DNA of 64,000 nt, from assembly GCF_024323335.1 (NCBI RefSeq), contig NC_066584.1, positions 418,105,819 to 418,169,818 of the forward strand, in the 5' to 3' direction. Shown here piece by piece: positions 44,859 to 55,576 of this stretch. Position 1 is the stretch's first letter. Each line of letters starts with the position of its first letter. Under the pieces are notes generated by a model. It was given only the letters and a program-made list of their open reading frames with translations, had not been told where the DNA came from and made no database searches. The DNA comes from Lathyrus oleraceus (lineage: Eukaryota > Streptophyta > Magnoliopsida > Fabales > Fabaceae). Position numbers and translations under genes: made by a program.

Positions 44859-46988
44859 TACCTTAGCAAACAGTTTACCGACTGTGAAACAAGATATTCA
44901 CTGCTCGAGAAAACTTGTTGTGCTTTGGTCTGGGCTGCTCGCCGACTAAGGCAGTATATGCTGGTTCATACCACTTTATTGATTTCCAAGATGGATCCAA
45001 TCAAGTACATTTTTTAGAAGCCAGCATTGACCGGACGGGTTGCGAGGTGGCAAATGATTTTGACTGAATATGATATACAGTATACCTCTCAAAAAGCAAT
45101 CAAGGGGAGTGTATTGTCTGATTACCTCGCTCAGCAACCCATTGATGATTATCAACCGATGAAGTTTGAATTCCCTGATGAGGACATCATGTTCCTCAAA
45201 TCGAAAGATTGCGAGGAACCAATCTCGGAGGAGGGGCCTGACCCTGAATTCGAATGGATTCTGATGTTTGATGGGGCCGTTAACGTGAATGGAAGCGGTG
45301 TTGGTGCTGTTTTGGTTACGCCGAAAGGATCCCACATTCCTTTTGCTGCCCGGCTAACATTTGAGTGCACCAACAACGTGGCTGAATATGAAGCGTGTAT
45401 ATTGGGTATTGAAGAGGCGATTGATTTGAGGATCAAGAACCTTGTCATATATGGAGATTCAGCTCTGGTGATAAATCAGGTTAACGGAAAATGGTATACG
45501 CATCAATCTCATTTAGTGCCGTATCGAGATTATACGAGGAGATTGTTGACGTTTTTCACCAAGGTGAAGATGCATCATGTGCCCAGAGAGGAGAATCCTT
45601 TGGCAGATGCTTTGCCTACTCTAGCCGCCTTGATTAAGGTACAGTGGTGGAATCAGTTCCCCAGTGTTGAAGTAGGTCGTCTGGATAGACCGGCTTATGT
45701 GTTTGTTGTTGATACAGCGTCTGATGATGAGAAGCCGTGGTATTACGATATCAAGCGCTATCTAGAGACTCAAGAGTATCCTGAGGGAGCATCGAAAAAG
45801 GACCGAAAGACTCTGCGGAGGTTAGCCATGGTGTTCTACTTGAATAAGGATGGGGTTTTGTATAAGAGGAATTTTGACTGGGTCTTACTCAGATGTGTTG
45901 ATGATAGAGAAGCAAGCCAATTGATGAAAGAGGTTCATGAGGGATCGTTCGGTACCCATGCCAGTGGGAATGCGATGGTAAAGAAGTTGCTGAGAGCAGG
46001 TTATTACTGGATGACAATGGAGGCCCAATGCTTCAATTTCGTGCGGAAGTGTCATAAATGCCAGATTTATGCTGATAAGGTGCACGTGCCTCCAAATCCG
46101 TTGAGCTTAATGTCGTCTCCATGGCCGTTTGCTATGTGGGGCATTGATATGATTGGGAATATTGAGCCTACAGCTTCGAATGGGCACAGGTTCATATTAG
46201 TGGCTATTGACTACTTCACCAAGTGGGTTGAAGCAGCCTCTTATACGAATGTGACGAGGCAGGTTGTTGCCAGATTTCTCAAGAGAGACATCATTTGCAG
46301 ATATGGGGTTCCCGAGAGAATCATTACTGATAATGGTTCTAATCTGAATAATAAGATGATGGCAGAGCTGTGCCGGGAATTCAAGATCGAGCATCACAAT
46401 TCTTCTCCCTATCGTCCGAAGATGAATGGGGCGGTTGAGGCAGCCAATAAGAATATAAAGAAGATTGTGCAGAAAATGGTGGTAACCTATAAGGATTGGC
46501 ATGAGATGTTGTCGTTTGCATTGCATGGGTATCGAACGTCGGTACGCACATCTACTGGGGCAACGCCTTTCTCCTTGGTATATGGGATGGAGGCTGTATT
46601 ACCTGTTGAGGTTCAGATTCCCTCCTTGAGAGTTCTGATGGACGTCAAGTTGCAAGAGGCTGAATGGGTAAGGACCCGGTACGAAGAGTTAAGCCTGATA
46701 GAAGAAAAGAGGCTGGCAGCCATCTGTCATGGGCAGTTATACCAGCAACGGATGAAGCGTGCTTTTGACAGAAAGGTACGACCTCGGGTATATCATGTGG
46801 GTGATATGGTGCTGAAAAGGATCCTTCCTCCTCAAAACGATCGAAGGGGCAAATGGACACCGAATTATGAAGGTCCATTCGTGGTCAAGAAGGTTTTCTC
46901 AGGCGGAGCCTTGTTGCTAACGACCATGGATGGCGAGGATTTTCCATCCCCTGTGAATGCGGACGCAGTTAAAAAATACTTCGTGTAA
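44859..46988 (+). pseudogene. Ogre pol, second part: RNase H domains and integrase (E4), with one stop
   Basis: Continues the pol interrupted at 36247: YLSKQFTDCETRYSLLEKTC. An in-frame TAG at 45015-45017 replaces the Glu codon of E3 (KYIFEKPAL). After it 653 codons are open: archaeal-type RNase H (MFDGAVNVNGSG, AEYEA, YGDSAL, PLADAL), integrase H-x6-H and C-x2-C, D (WGIDMIG), D (ITDNGSN), E (AVEAANK), then HGQLYQQRMKRAF and the end VNADAVKKYFV. Unlike E3 it has no frameshift. It is dead because of the stop and the E5 insertion. Confidence 0.9.
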
Positions 46989-46998
46989 ATAGACCCGC

Positions 46999-47182
46999 TG
47001 GACGAAAAGAATAAAATAGTCCAGGCAAAAATGGGCATCCCGGCGAACCAAAAACAGAAAAAAGGTTCGGGCAAAAATTAGGGATAGAATGAAAAAATGT
47101 ACACCCGGCAAGTCGAAAACCTGGAAAGGCGACTTGGGCAAAAAAGGGTATCCCGGTGGACTGAAAACCCGAAAGGGCGGTC
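46999..47182 (+). other. Predicted covarying hairpin array after pol (E4)
   Basis: Counterpart of 25789-25975. Stems TGGAC/GTCCA and CAAGTCG/CGACTTG are fully Watson-Crick here, where E3 has G-U pairs. CGAACC/GGTTCG and TGGACTG/CGGTCCA are kept. Confidence 0.65.
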
Positions 47183-49384
47183 CAGGCAAAAGAGGGATTG
47201 AAACGAACAACTGCGTCCAGCATGATCGTTTGCGCTTTGGTTAAAGCATCATGGATAATACCCGGTAGGGATCAATCGGAATCGTTTTGTTCAGAAGGCA
47301 GAAAGCAAGGAGAGTCTGAGGACATATGGGGTGTAACCGAGTTGGAACTCGATGAGATCGCGGTTTCACATTGCCATTAGGATAGATTTTTTCCTTTTGT
47401 GCAATTACCTCTTTTCAGGAATTGCTTCCTTTGTATTGCTCAGTTTGAGCTACACTTTTTCAATCAATAAAATGCATATTCAGTCAGATAATTTTGTTTT
47501 TGTTTTTCATTACCGCTTTGATTGCAAAAACATCCGATTATTTTGATAAAGAATCTTGCATTTTAAGACATACAGGTCCCTTCCAATGCATGTTTATAAG
47601 ATTGAAAACTTGAAATCTTATTTGGAAGGTTGAGTGACCCAAGTGTTGAAATCTTGACACGCCTGGGGCACGGTTTTATCTAACGATCTGTTTTGCAGGA
47701 ACTGTTAGATATTTTCGCTCACTTGCAGGTTGTGATGTGGAAGCTTTGTAACAGATCCCCAGAGAGTTCGCTCAGGAACGAATGAATGAAAGAACGGCGA
47801 AGTGACGTTGAGACGTACGACGATCCTGGAATTAATCAAGAAGACTCTTCAAAATCGGAAGATTGGAAAGTCTGTAGAAATTCCCCGCAGGGTCCAATCA
47901 GGGACGAATGAATGGGTAGAGAATGGTGAAGAGAAGACGTCGAGACGTACGACGATCTTTGGAATTAATCAAGAAGACTCTTCAAAGTCTGAAAATTGAA
48001 AAGTCTGTATAGTCCCAGGAGTTCGATCTCCGTCGAGCGCGGAGCGATGGGGAATACAAGATGATGGAGCAGAAAAGGTCCAGACGAGTCTGGGAATTCT
48101 CAAAAGTGGAAAGTTGACACGAGATTGGGAGGTGGATACCGTGGTTCGACGAGTCGACAGGTGTTCTGTACCAACTTTTCTCATTTCCCCAGCTATATCC
48201 CCAAGCAGAATTAGAGGACTAACTCCCCAGCAGATCCAAGGTCTGTGGCTTCCCTAGCCGAGTCAGGATGGTTATCCCCGGTAGGTTTACAACGGTGTTT
48301 CCTCAGCAGCCAGGCCAGAAGGTTGCTATCCCCGAGTGGAGCGGGTTTCAATGAAATATATCTCCAGCAGTGTTCATCCTACCAGTGGATTGGATGAGTT
48401 TCCGTAGCGGACTGATATCTGCATCCCCAGCTGAGTTGATTCTATCTATGGATTGCGTGGGTAATCCCCAGCGGAGTAGTATTCGTTTCCCCTAGCAGGG
48501 TCAGGATGGTTATCCCCAGCAGGTGTCAGATCAATGCTTCCCCAGACGCCAGACCTGGAGGTTGCTGTTTCCCAGCAGAGTATCTGTGAGCATTTCCCCA
48601 GTGAAGTCGTCAGGTATCTGTGAGGTTTTCTCGAAGCAGAGGCGAGATTTATATCCTCAGCAAGTCAAAGATTGTTGTATCCCCACAGAGCGTGGGTGGT
48701 GCTTATCCCCAGCAGTTTCTCGAGCGGATTGGGTGCAAAGGAGGTTTCCTCATCAAGGGTTGCCTATTTCCCAGCAGCAATGCTATTCCCCAGCGGGGTG
48801 GAGATTGGAGTATTGGCGAGTTCCTCAGCAGAGTGTCTCGTGCTTCCCAGAAGAGTCCCTTGAGGGGGATATTTTTTTATGCATTCATCATGTAAATAAG
48901 CATAGCATATTGCATAGAAAAAATAAATAATCGCGTAGCATTTCCATAATTATGGAGCATTACGCAGAAAAAATCAATCATGCATCATATTGCAAGCACA
49001 AGCTAGCCTCAAGCCGTGGTTACCGTTTGAGAGGTGGTTTTACCAGAAGTAGAGGTGTTACTCCGAGGAGTTTGGCCTCATGATTTGATCAAAGGTATAT
49101 TCCCCAGTAGTGCGATACTGGAAGAATTTCTTTTCCGTCGGACAGAGATAGAAATGTTACGCGATCAGCGCGATTCAAGCCGTGGTTACCGCTTGAGGAT
49201 TGGTTTTGTCGGACAGTGAAGACGATACTCCGAGGAGTTCAGCAGCGGGATTTTGGAGCAGCAGTATTTCCCAGTCATTGTTTAGTGTCTGGTCGAGCTT
49301 TCTTTGGTGTCAGTAAACATCATCATTCGATGTCCAGTAAACGTCGAGTTATTTCCCAGTCATTGTTTAATGTCTGGTCGATCA
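47183..49384 (+). other. 3' UTR of E4, copy 1, with PBS-complementary motifs
   Basis: Non-coding. From 48184 to 48860 the motif TTCCCCAGCAGAGT and variants recur about a dozen times (near 48221, 48424, 48464, 48516, 48567, 48594, 48706, 48786, 48822). From 47716 on, the sequence is repeated at 55577 onward. Short ORFs repeated in both copies are not evidence of coding. Confidence 0.6.
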
Positions 49385-49690
49385 TTGTTTGATGCCTGTC
49401 AACATCATTGTTTGATGTCCTGTCAACATCATGGTTCGATGTTCTGTCAACATCCTTGTTTGATGTCCTGTCAACATCATTGTTCGATGTCCTGTCAACA
49501 TCCTTGTTTGATGTCCTGTCAACATCCTTGTTCGATGTTCTGTCAACATCCTTGTTCGATGTCCTGTCAACATCATTGTTCGATGTCCTGTCAACATCAT
49601 TGTTTGATGTCCTATCAACATCCTTGTTTGATGTCCTGTCAACATCCTTGTTTGATGTCCTGTCAACATCATTGTTCGATGTCTGGTAAA
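49385..49690 (+). repeat. 24-bp tandem array in E4 3' UTR, copy 1
   Basis: About 12 units of gatgtcctgtcaacatcctt plus four bases, with t/c and a/c variants. Each unit holds GATGT-cctgtca-ACATC pairing. Since 24 is a multiple of 3, several frames on both strands stay open (for example the octapeptide FDVLSTSL); this comes from unit length, not coding. Confidence 0.92.
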
Positions 49691-50666
49691 CATCATCGTT
49701 CGATGTCCAGTAAACGTCGAGTTTTCTCCCAGTCATCAGTAAGTGTCTGGTCGAGCTCTCTTTGGTGTCAGGTAAACATCATTGTTCGATGTCCAGTAAA
49801 CGTCGAGTTTCTTCCCAGTCATCAGTCAGTGTCTGGTTGAAGGGGTTATTCTGAGGAGTTTAGCATCTGGATGTCAGATCGGCAGTGTTCCCCAGTAGTG
49901 CGATATTGGAGGAAATTTTTCTATCGAGCAGAGATGGAAATAACATCAAAGGACGTTACGCGATCAGCGCAATTCCGGGGTTCAAATGGAGAAAAGGAGA
50001 CACGAGGTGTTTTCTGGAGAATGGGGTTCAAATGGAGAAGAGGAAATGCTGAGGCATTTTCTGGGGTTCAAATGGAGATTGGAGTTGGAGATTATATCCA
50101 GGATGAGGTCCGCAGGATTATCTTCTGTTCATGTGTCACCTAAGACTTTGGCGGATGCCAATGGAGGTCGTTATAGGTGTCTTCTGAGGAAGAGATACAC
50201 ATGCTACCTTCCTTTGTGAAGGTATACCCTCTGACATGTCGCCCTCAGAGTGGTGTTTGGTGTTATTTCCGACGTTGCCAGCGGAATTATCACGAGAGAT
50301 TATCAGAAATTTCGGGGTTCAAGAAAATAAGAAAAAGAGAGATTATCAGAAATTTCGGGGTTCAAGAAAAGCATAAAAAAGAGAGGAATAATAATCCCCA
50401 GCGGATGTGTGGTGTTCAGGCCATAGTTATCCCTGTGTTACCATTTATTTTGGTATCCAGGTCGACTTTGCTGTTTCGGTGATCAAGCCGAGCTTTCTCC
50501 GTACCAGATGGGTTTTGTTTCAAGTTTGTTTCTTCGCCGATTCTGACAGGCGTTGTTAATTATTTTCCCATCAGAGTGCAAATTGTTCGTCTGTTCTTGG
50601 TATTCAATCACTTTTCATCCTGATCATCTGAAAGCCGAGGCTGTTCATATCGACAGATTCACAGTG
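49691..50666 (+). other. End of E4 3' UTR, copy 1
   Basis: Non-coding; single diverged copies of the ggggttcaaatgg unit of E3 near 49977-50070, then a two-copy repeat of gagattatcagaaatttcgg at 50296 and 50339. Confidence 0.5.
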
Positions 50667-50683
50667 GATTGAATAGGGGCAGC
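50667..50683 (+). other. Polypurine tract of E4, copy 1
   Basis: GATTGAATAGGGGCAGC directly before TGTAACACCTC. Confidence 0.85.
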
Positions 50684-52088
50684 TGTAACACCTCAAAATT
50701 TGCCCTCCTCTCTTGGGACTAGCGTAACATATTTGCATATCATTTTTTAGGTCATTAGGCATTGCATATTGCATATCATGTGGTTACATTGTGCAAGCCA
50801 TTCTCACAAGTCTTGATCAGGAGATGAAGAGGTTATGTGCAAGCTAGGGTTTCATTGGACTGGTCATCAATCATCTGAGGATGTGGAGGTCCAAATTAGG
50901 GTTTTGTGGTTCTCAAGGAGATTGGTCTTCATCTTGATTGCAATGATTCATCATCATCATCATGGTTTGTCATCATCAAGTGTTGGATCAGATTCCTTGA
51001 GATTAGGGTTTTGACCACTGGTCAACCCTAATCAGTTGCATTGGGCCAATCAGGGCATAGCAAGGAGATGGGGTCTATGATTGATATGGGGATCAACATG
51101 TGATTGTATTGAGCTTATGGAGGCTAGAGTTTCACCCTTGAGCCATTTCATCAGAGGATTGGGGCTCAGATTGATCAATGTATTGCCAAATTCATCTATC
51201 AGTTGAAAAGTCAAATGTGGTCAACTGTGCTTGATTTAATGGATTTGGAGGTGGGAGAGAGTTGGATACACTTCATTCATGTTGGAACAAGTGTTATTGG
51301 ACATGTCAAAGCTCAAGAATGAAGAAAATAAAGTCAGGACAAAGATTGCCAAAAATAGAAAGTGACTTGTAATGGAAGTTTCCAAAAATGGAAAGTTTTT
51401 GACCTCAAAATTACATGTCCAAGGAAGCTTCAAATGAAAATTTGTTCAACATGAAAGTTGTAGATCTTGGTCTCACCTTTCCAAAAAGTCCAAGAACTTG
51501 AAATTCCCATGTATGGTTGACAAGTTATGGTCCATTCAATTCCAAAAATGACCCATAATCAAAGTGGCATAACTTCCACATGGAGTGTCCAAATTGAGTG
51601 ATCTTTTTATGTGCAAACTCCATTTGACATGTACTTTCATGGTGCATAATTGGAATTCATCAGAAATGGTCAATGCAAAAAGTCAATTTTCAAGTGTATA
51701 GTTAAAAGTCCAAGGGCAAAATGGTCCAAGTTGAGAAATAATGGGAATTTTGGTATGGGGATTTTTGCAACACCTCACAAATGCAAATTAGAAATTGTCT
51801 CAACTGTCATAAACTTCCAAAGTCCAATATTTGGCAAAGGCACTTTTGAACTTCACTTGAAAATGCAAATTTTGGCATAGCATGTTGAAAATGAGTTACA
51901 CAAGGCCAATTGCCATGAGACAAGTGCCAACACATCACAAATGGCATTTTGAGGATGTGTGAGCTGTCATACAGCTGTCATGGGCCCCAGGGTGAAAAGT
52001 CCATTTTGCCCTTGTTTAGTAAAATGCATTTTTGCTAATCACATTTCATTTTGGTTAATTCATGATTAAGAGTGTGATTAAGTGGAAG

Positions 52089-52096
52089 TATAAGAG
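52089..52096 (+). promoter_or_regulatory. Probable TATA box of E4 LTR copy 1
   Basis: TATAAGAG, 1.40 kb into the LTR, matching TATAAATA of E2. The second copy is at 59949-59956. Confidence 0.6.
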
Positions 52097-53306
52097 CCTA
52101 ATCATAACTAACTTTGGATCAGAATCACATTTCACAAGAAATTCAACAAACTTTTCCCTCCAAACTCTCCAAAAGCTCAAGAACATTCAAGAGCAAAATT
52201 CCACAAAACTCTTCCAATTCTTCATCAAATCGTGTGATTCTTTTGCTGCCTTCTCCATTCATCTCCTTCTTCAACTGTTTTGGAAAAGCAACATCAAAAT
52301 CCTCACGAATCTCCACTGTCCATTCTTGATGCATCCATGGCAAATTGAAATTCTGTCCACTAGAAGCTACATTGGATCAACCTAATACCTCCAGTCAACA
52401 TCCTGAAGCTCCTCTTGCATCTGTTTTGGATCAACACGCGCCAAGGCTTCAAGATTCATCACTGACTTCGAATTAAGGTGCCAAATCGAACCTCATGATT
52501 TCTTTAATTGTTGTATGCGTTTTATAGAGTGTTCAACATAGATGATTGTGATGCCTTTAGTTTTTGAAATGGATGATTGTAGAGAGAGATATTTCGATTT
52601 GAAGTTGTGATGTCAAAACCTAATTTGGTCGATCCGTGAGATTTAGGAAGAATTAGGTAAAATCATGTGCATATTCGTGATCCTCTTGCTCAGACCTTTC
52701 CAATGATTATACGCATGATGATTTTCATGGAGTTTCGATGTTCTTGATGTTCATGGCGTTTCTGGAAAAATGATGTTGATGATGAAGATTTTCTGGATTT
52801 TTTTTGTGCGTTTGATCCGTTGAAACGCGTTGCCAATTTGAAAAGTAGTTTCCCTCCGTTTCCAGCCACTCACAGCGTGACATGCCAATTAGTGAAACGC
52901 GGAGTTTTGGACCTTGGACTCAATAATTACGATAATGCCATTGAATCCTGTTTAATTAATTAAAACACTCAATAATTATTTAATAATTCAACCAAACTTT
53001 GAAAAATCATAAAAAAAATAATGACTAGTCCAAAAATAGTGAGGATTTTTTTGATGGATTCCAATTTTTCCCTAGAATTTTATAGGCATGGTTTCACAAG
53101 TTGTGCATGGTAAAATGTTGACCTGGCCTAGGGATCTTTGACTTGTGTGTATTTTTTACATGTTTTGCCATTTTCATTGTGAAATGCTCATACATTTAAA
53201 GAAATTCCTGAAATTTTTTGTGCTCATTCTGGACATGTTGATGGTGATTTACATATAAAGTTTGTGATTTTTGGATACCTGATGATTGAGATATGATTTT
53301 TTGAAT

Positions 53307-53335
53307 CTAGGTGTGACAATTTGTGTCACACCTAG
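53307..53335 (+). other. Conserved LTR palindrome, 12-bp stem (E4)
   Basis: CTAGGTGTGACA / TGTCACACCTAG, loop ATTTG. The duplicate is at 61167-61195. Confidence 0.75.
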
Positions 53336-54386
53336 CTAGGTCAACTTCATGAATTTATTTGCATGACCTATGTTTGTTTGATTGAGTTGAAATTTTGTGT
53401 GGATGATCATTGATATGTTAAGATAACATGTGATTTTTTATGGATTTTTCTATGGCATTTCCATTTGATTGATATTTTTCTTCTCTGTTGGTTCATTGTG
53501 CAACCTTGTGTGACACATGTTGGTATATCTTTTGTGAAATTCTCATATGGTTTGGATGAATATGAAATTTGGTATGCTGATTATAGACACATTGTAGGAC
53601 ATCACTGTTTTGGTCCCATTCATTTCTAATATGTTGTCACTGTTTTATGAATTTTTGAAGTGAATGCATGTGTTGGTGCTATGAATTGCCTTGAATAATT
53701 GTGTCTGGATTTCTTGATTTTCATTGGCCTAGTTCCTTTTGTCCAATTGAGCTGAAAATTGACATGCTATACCTTGAATAAGTCCTGTTTAGGTGTGAAT
53801 TATTTGAGGATTTTTGGAATTGTTTTGGTATGCTTTTATTGAAGTTATTCTGTTTGGACATTTGGTGTTGTATTTGACCTAGTTTGTACCAAATTGTGCA
53901 TGAAATGATAATGGTGAATGGTATGAGCATGGGACCAATTGCATTGGCTTTCTATTTGTGTTAATTTGATTTTGGTTGAGAATTACTTGCTGTTTAGAAT
54001 TTTTTCTCCCTTTTGGACCCTAGGCTTGGCCTAGTGGTCTAGTTTCTCACATTTGGTTTGGCTTTTCAGGATGAAATACATAATGCTTAAGGAGATTGCT
54101 TCAAGGCAATTTGAATTGAGATTGTTTGGTGTTGTGAACTAACATGACTTTGTTTTGTAGGTTGTGAAGCTTGAGCTTGAGCTTATAGCTTGCACTTGTG
54201 TGCATTAAATTGTGTTGTCTGTATAGATTGACATTTGCTGTTATTGTTTGTCTGTCTGAGTACTGATGATACTTGATTGATTTCAGGTACATTTAGTCGC
54301 TTACAGTTCTTTAAGAACTTGCTTGCTGTTGCTTGGTTTTTAAACCACTTGAGGTAGGACTTCTATTCTTCATGTAGTCTGGAAGA

Positions 54387-54408
54387 CCTGGCCTGTTACT
54401 TGGCCAGG
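54387..54408 (+). other. LTR hairpin CCTGGCC/GGCCAGG (E4)
   Basis: Seven-base stem, loop TGTTACTT; duplicated at about 62250-62271. Confidence 0.6.
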
Positions 54409-55050
54409 CAACTGTCTGAAGTCCTCCTTAAGAGGCGATGTTTGTGGTTGTTTACATTTGTGCCAAGCAGGTAAAGACCTCTATGAGGCAATTGGTGGAT
54501 CAAAGGGATATGCAATCTATCCCCCACTATTCTGTGAGTCGTCCCTCTGCTCACACGGCTGTGTGTTGATGCATTGGGACACAAACCCAAGATCTTGTGC
54601 TGTTGCACAATCGAGTCAGAGTCTTTGAGCGTAGAAGGGTCCCTCCATTCTGGACCCACGCTCCTTTGTCTGAAGCTCTCCCTGGTTAGGGATAAGAGCT
54701 GTGAAGTCTAATCTTCACTCACCTTTCATCTGCTTCACCTTAGCCCCGCAATGGCAAGGTTAAGAGCGAATACTACCCATGTACAGATGACTTGCTTCGG
54801 CAGTCAAACCCATTGTTTGAGCCTCACTTGACTGGTTATAGTGTGTGCTTTGTGAATATTTGTTTGCTCTGTTTGCTTGTATGCTTGTATGCTTGCTTTC
54901 TTCCTGGATAGGATTAGCTTGCAGTTGTGCAAGTAGGTAGAAACCTCAACGTAGGGTAATGATGCATGAAAACACTAGGCTCGAGTACAGCTCCCTGGTA
55001 GTGTGTCTTCCCTGGGTTTCTAGCTAGAGTTTTTTTCCCTTGAGGGGGAA

Positions 55051-55387
55051 CTACATCGCCCTGATCCTCGTTCCAGACGAGGTATGTAGGCAGGAGGTCG
55101 TGCGAGACCTCTCCGGACACTTTTTTTCTTTTTGTGTGCGTTTGCTTGTTATCTGATTGTGTGTTTGGTTTGGATGCCGATGTAAGTCCAGTGATTGACG
55201 GTCGGGCTCCACGTTTGCCGTTTTGTGCGCGTTTTGGTTCGGATGCTGATGTAAGTCCAATGATTGGCATTCAGGCTCCAAGTTTGCCTGTGTGTTTGTT
55301 TGCTTGTTTGGCGTGCGTGAGCCGAACTACGGCAGCTCTGATTCTCGTTCCAGACGAGATACGTAGGCATAGGATGCGACGTCCTAT
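55051..55387 (+). other. Two predicted three-helix RNA modules in E4 LTR copy 1
   Basis: Module 55051-55111: P1 CTACA/TGTAG, P2 CCTCGT/ACGAGG, P3 GAGGTC/GACCTC. Module 55327-55387: P1 CTACG/CGTAG, P2 TCTCGT/ACGAGA, P3 ATAGGA/TCCTAT. Compared with E3, P3 of the first module has two changed pairs (GAGACC/GGTCTC there). Confidence 0.78.
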
Positions 55388-55538
55388 CGAGCTCTCTTCC
55401 TCCTAACCCCACCTGTGTTGTCTTAGCGTGTGTGTATGATGTTTGTCTGTTTATTTTAGCAACCTTTTCTTTTCTTAGAACGTGGATCCCGTCGAGTACG
55501 ACGGACGTGAGGGGTGCTAATACCTTCCCCTTGCGTAA

Positions 55539-55576
55539 TCGAGCTCTCTTCCTCCTAACCCCACCTGTGTTGTCTT
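55539..55576 (+). other. Template-switch patch at the E4 duplication junction
   Basis: 55538-55576 repeats 55386-55424 exactly (39 bp, starting atcgagctc and ending gttgtctt). It is flanked by the broken LTR on the left and by 3' UTR sequence (equal to 47716 onward) on the right. One base (a) at the left and two bases (tt) at the right are shared between donor and acceptor. Confidence 0.9.

Larger units (their letters stand above)
50684..55538 (+). repeat. Truncated LTR of E4 (type B, copy 1)
   Basis: Starts TGTAACACCTC and breaks off at 55538, within ...CCTTGCGTAA, about 156 bp before the true LTR end (compare 63401-63557). TATA box 52089-52096; two RNA modules at 55051-55387. It is nearly identical to 58544-63401. 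Confidence 0.92.

Noticed and set aside
49385..49690. CRISPR-like regular repeat
   Set aside because: Units abut directly with no spacers, the sequence is plant retrotransposon 3' UTR, and there are no cas genes.
49304..49840. 178-residue ORF rich in Cys and His (CQHHCLMS repeats), resembling a metal-binding protein
   Set aside because: It is the 24-bp array read in one frame. The opposite strand and other frames are also open, and the array lies in a 3' UTR.
53721..53930. Short LTR ORFs repeated across several elements as conserved genes
   Set aside because: They recur because the LTRs recur; frames are broken by single-base indels between copies and strands are inconsistent with element transcription.
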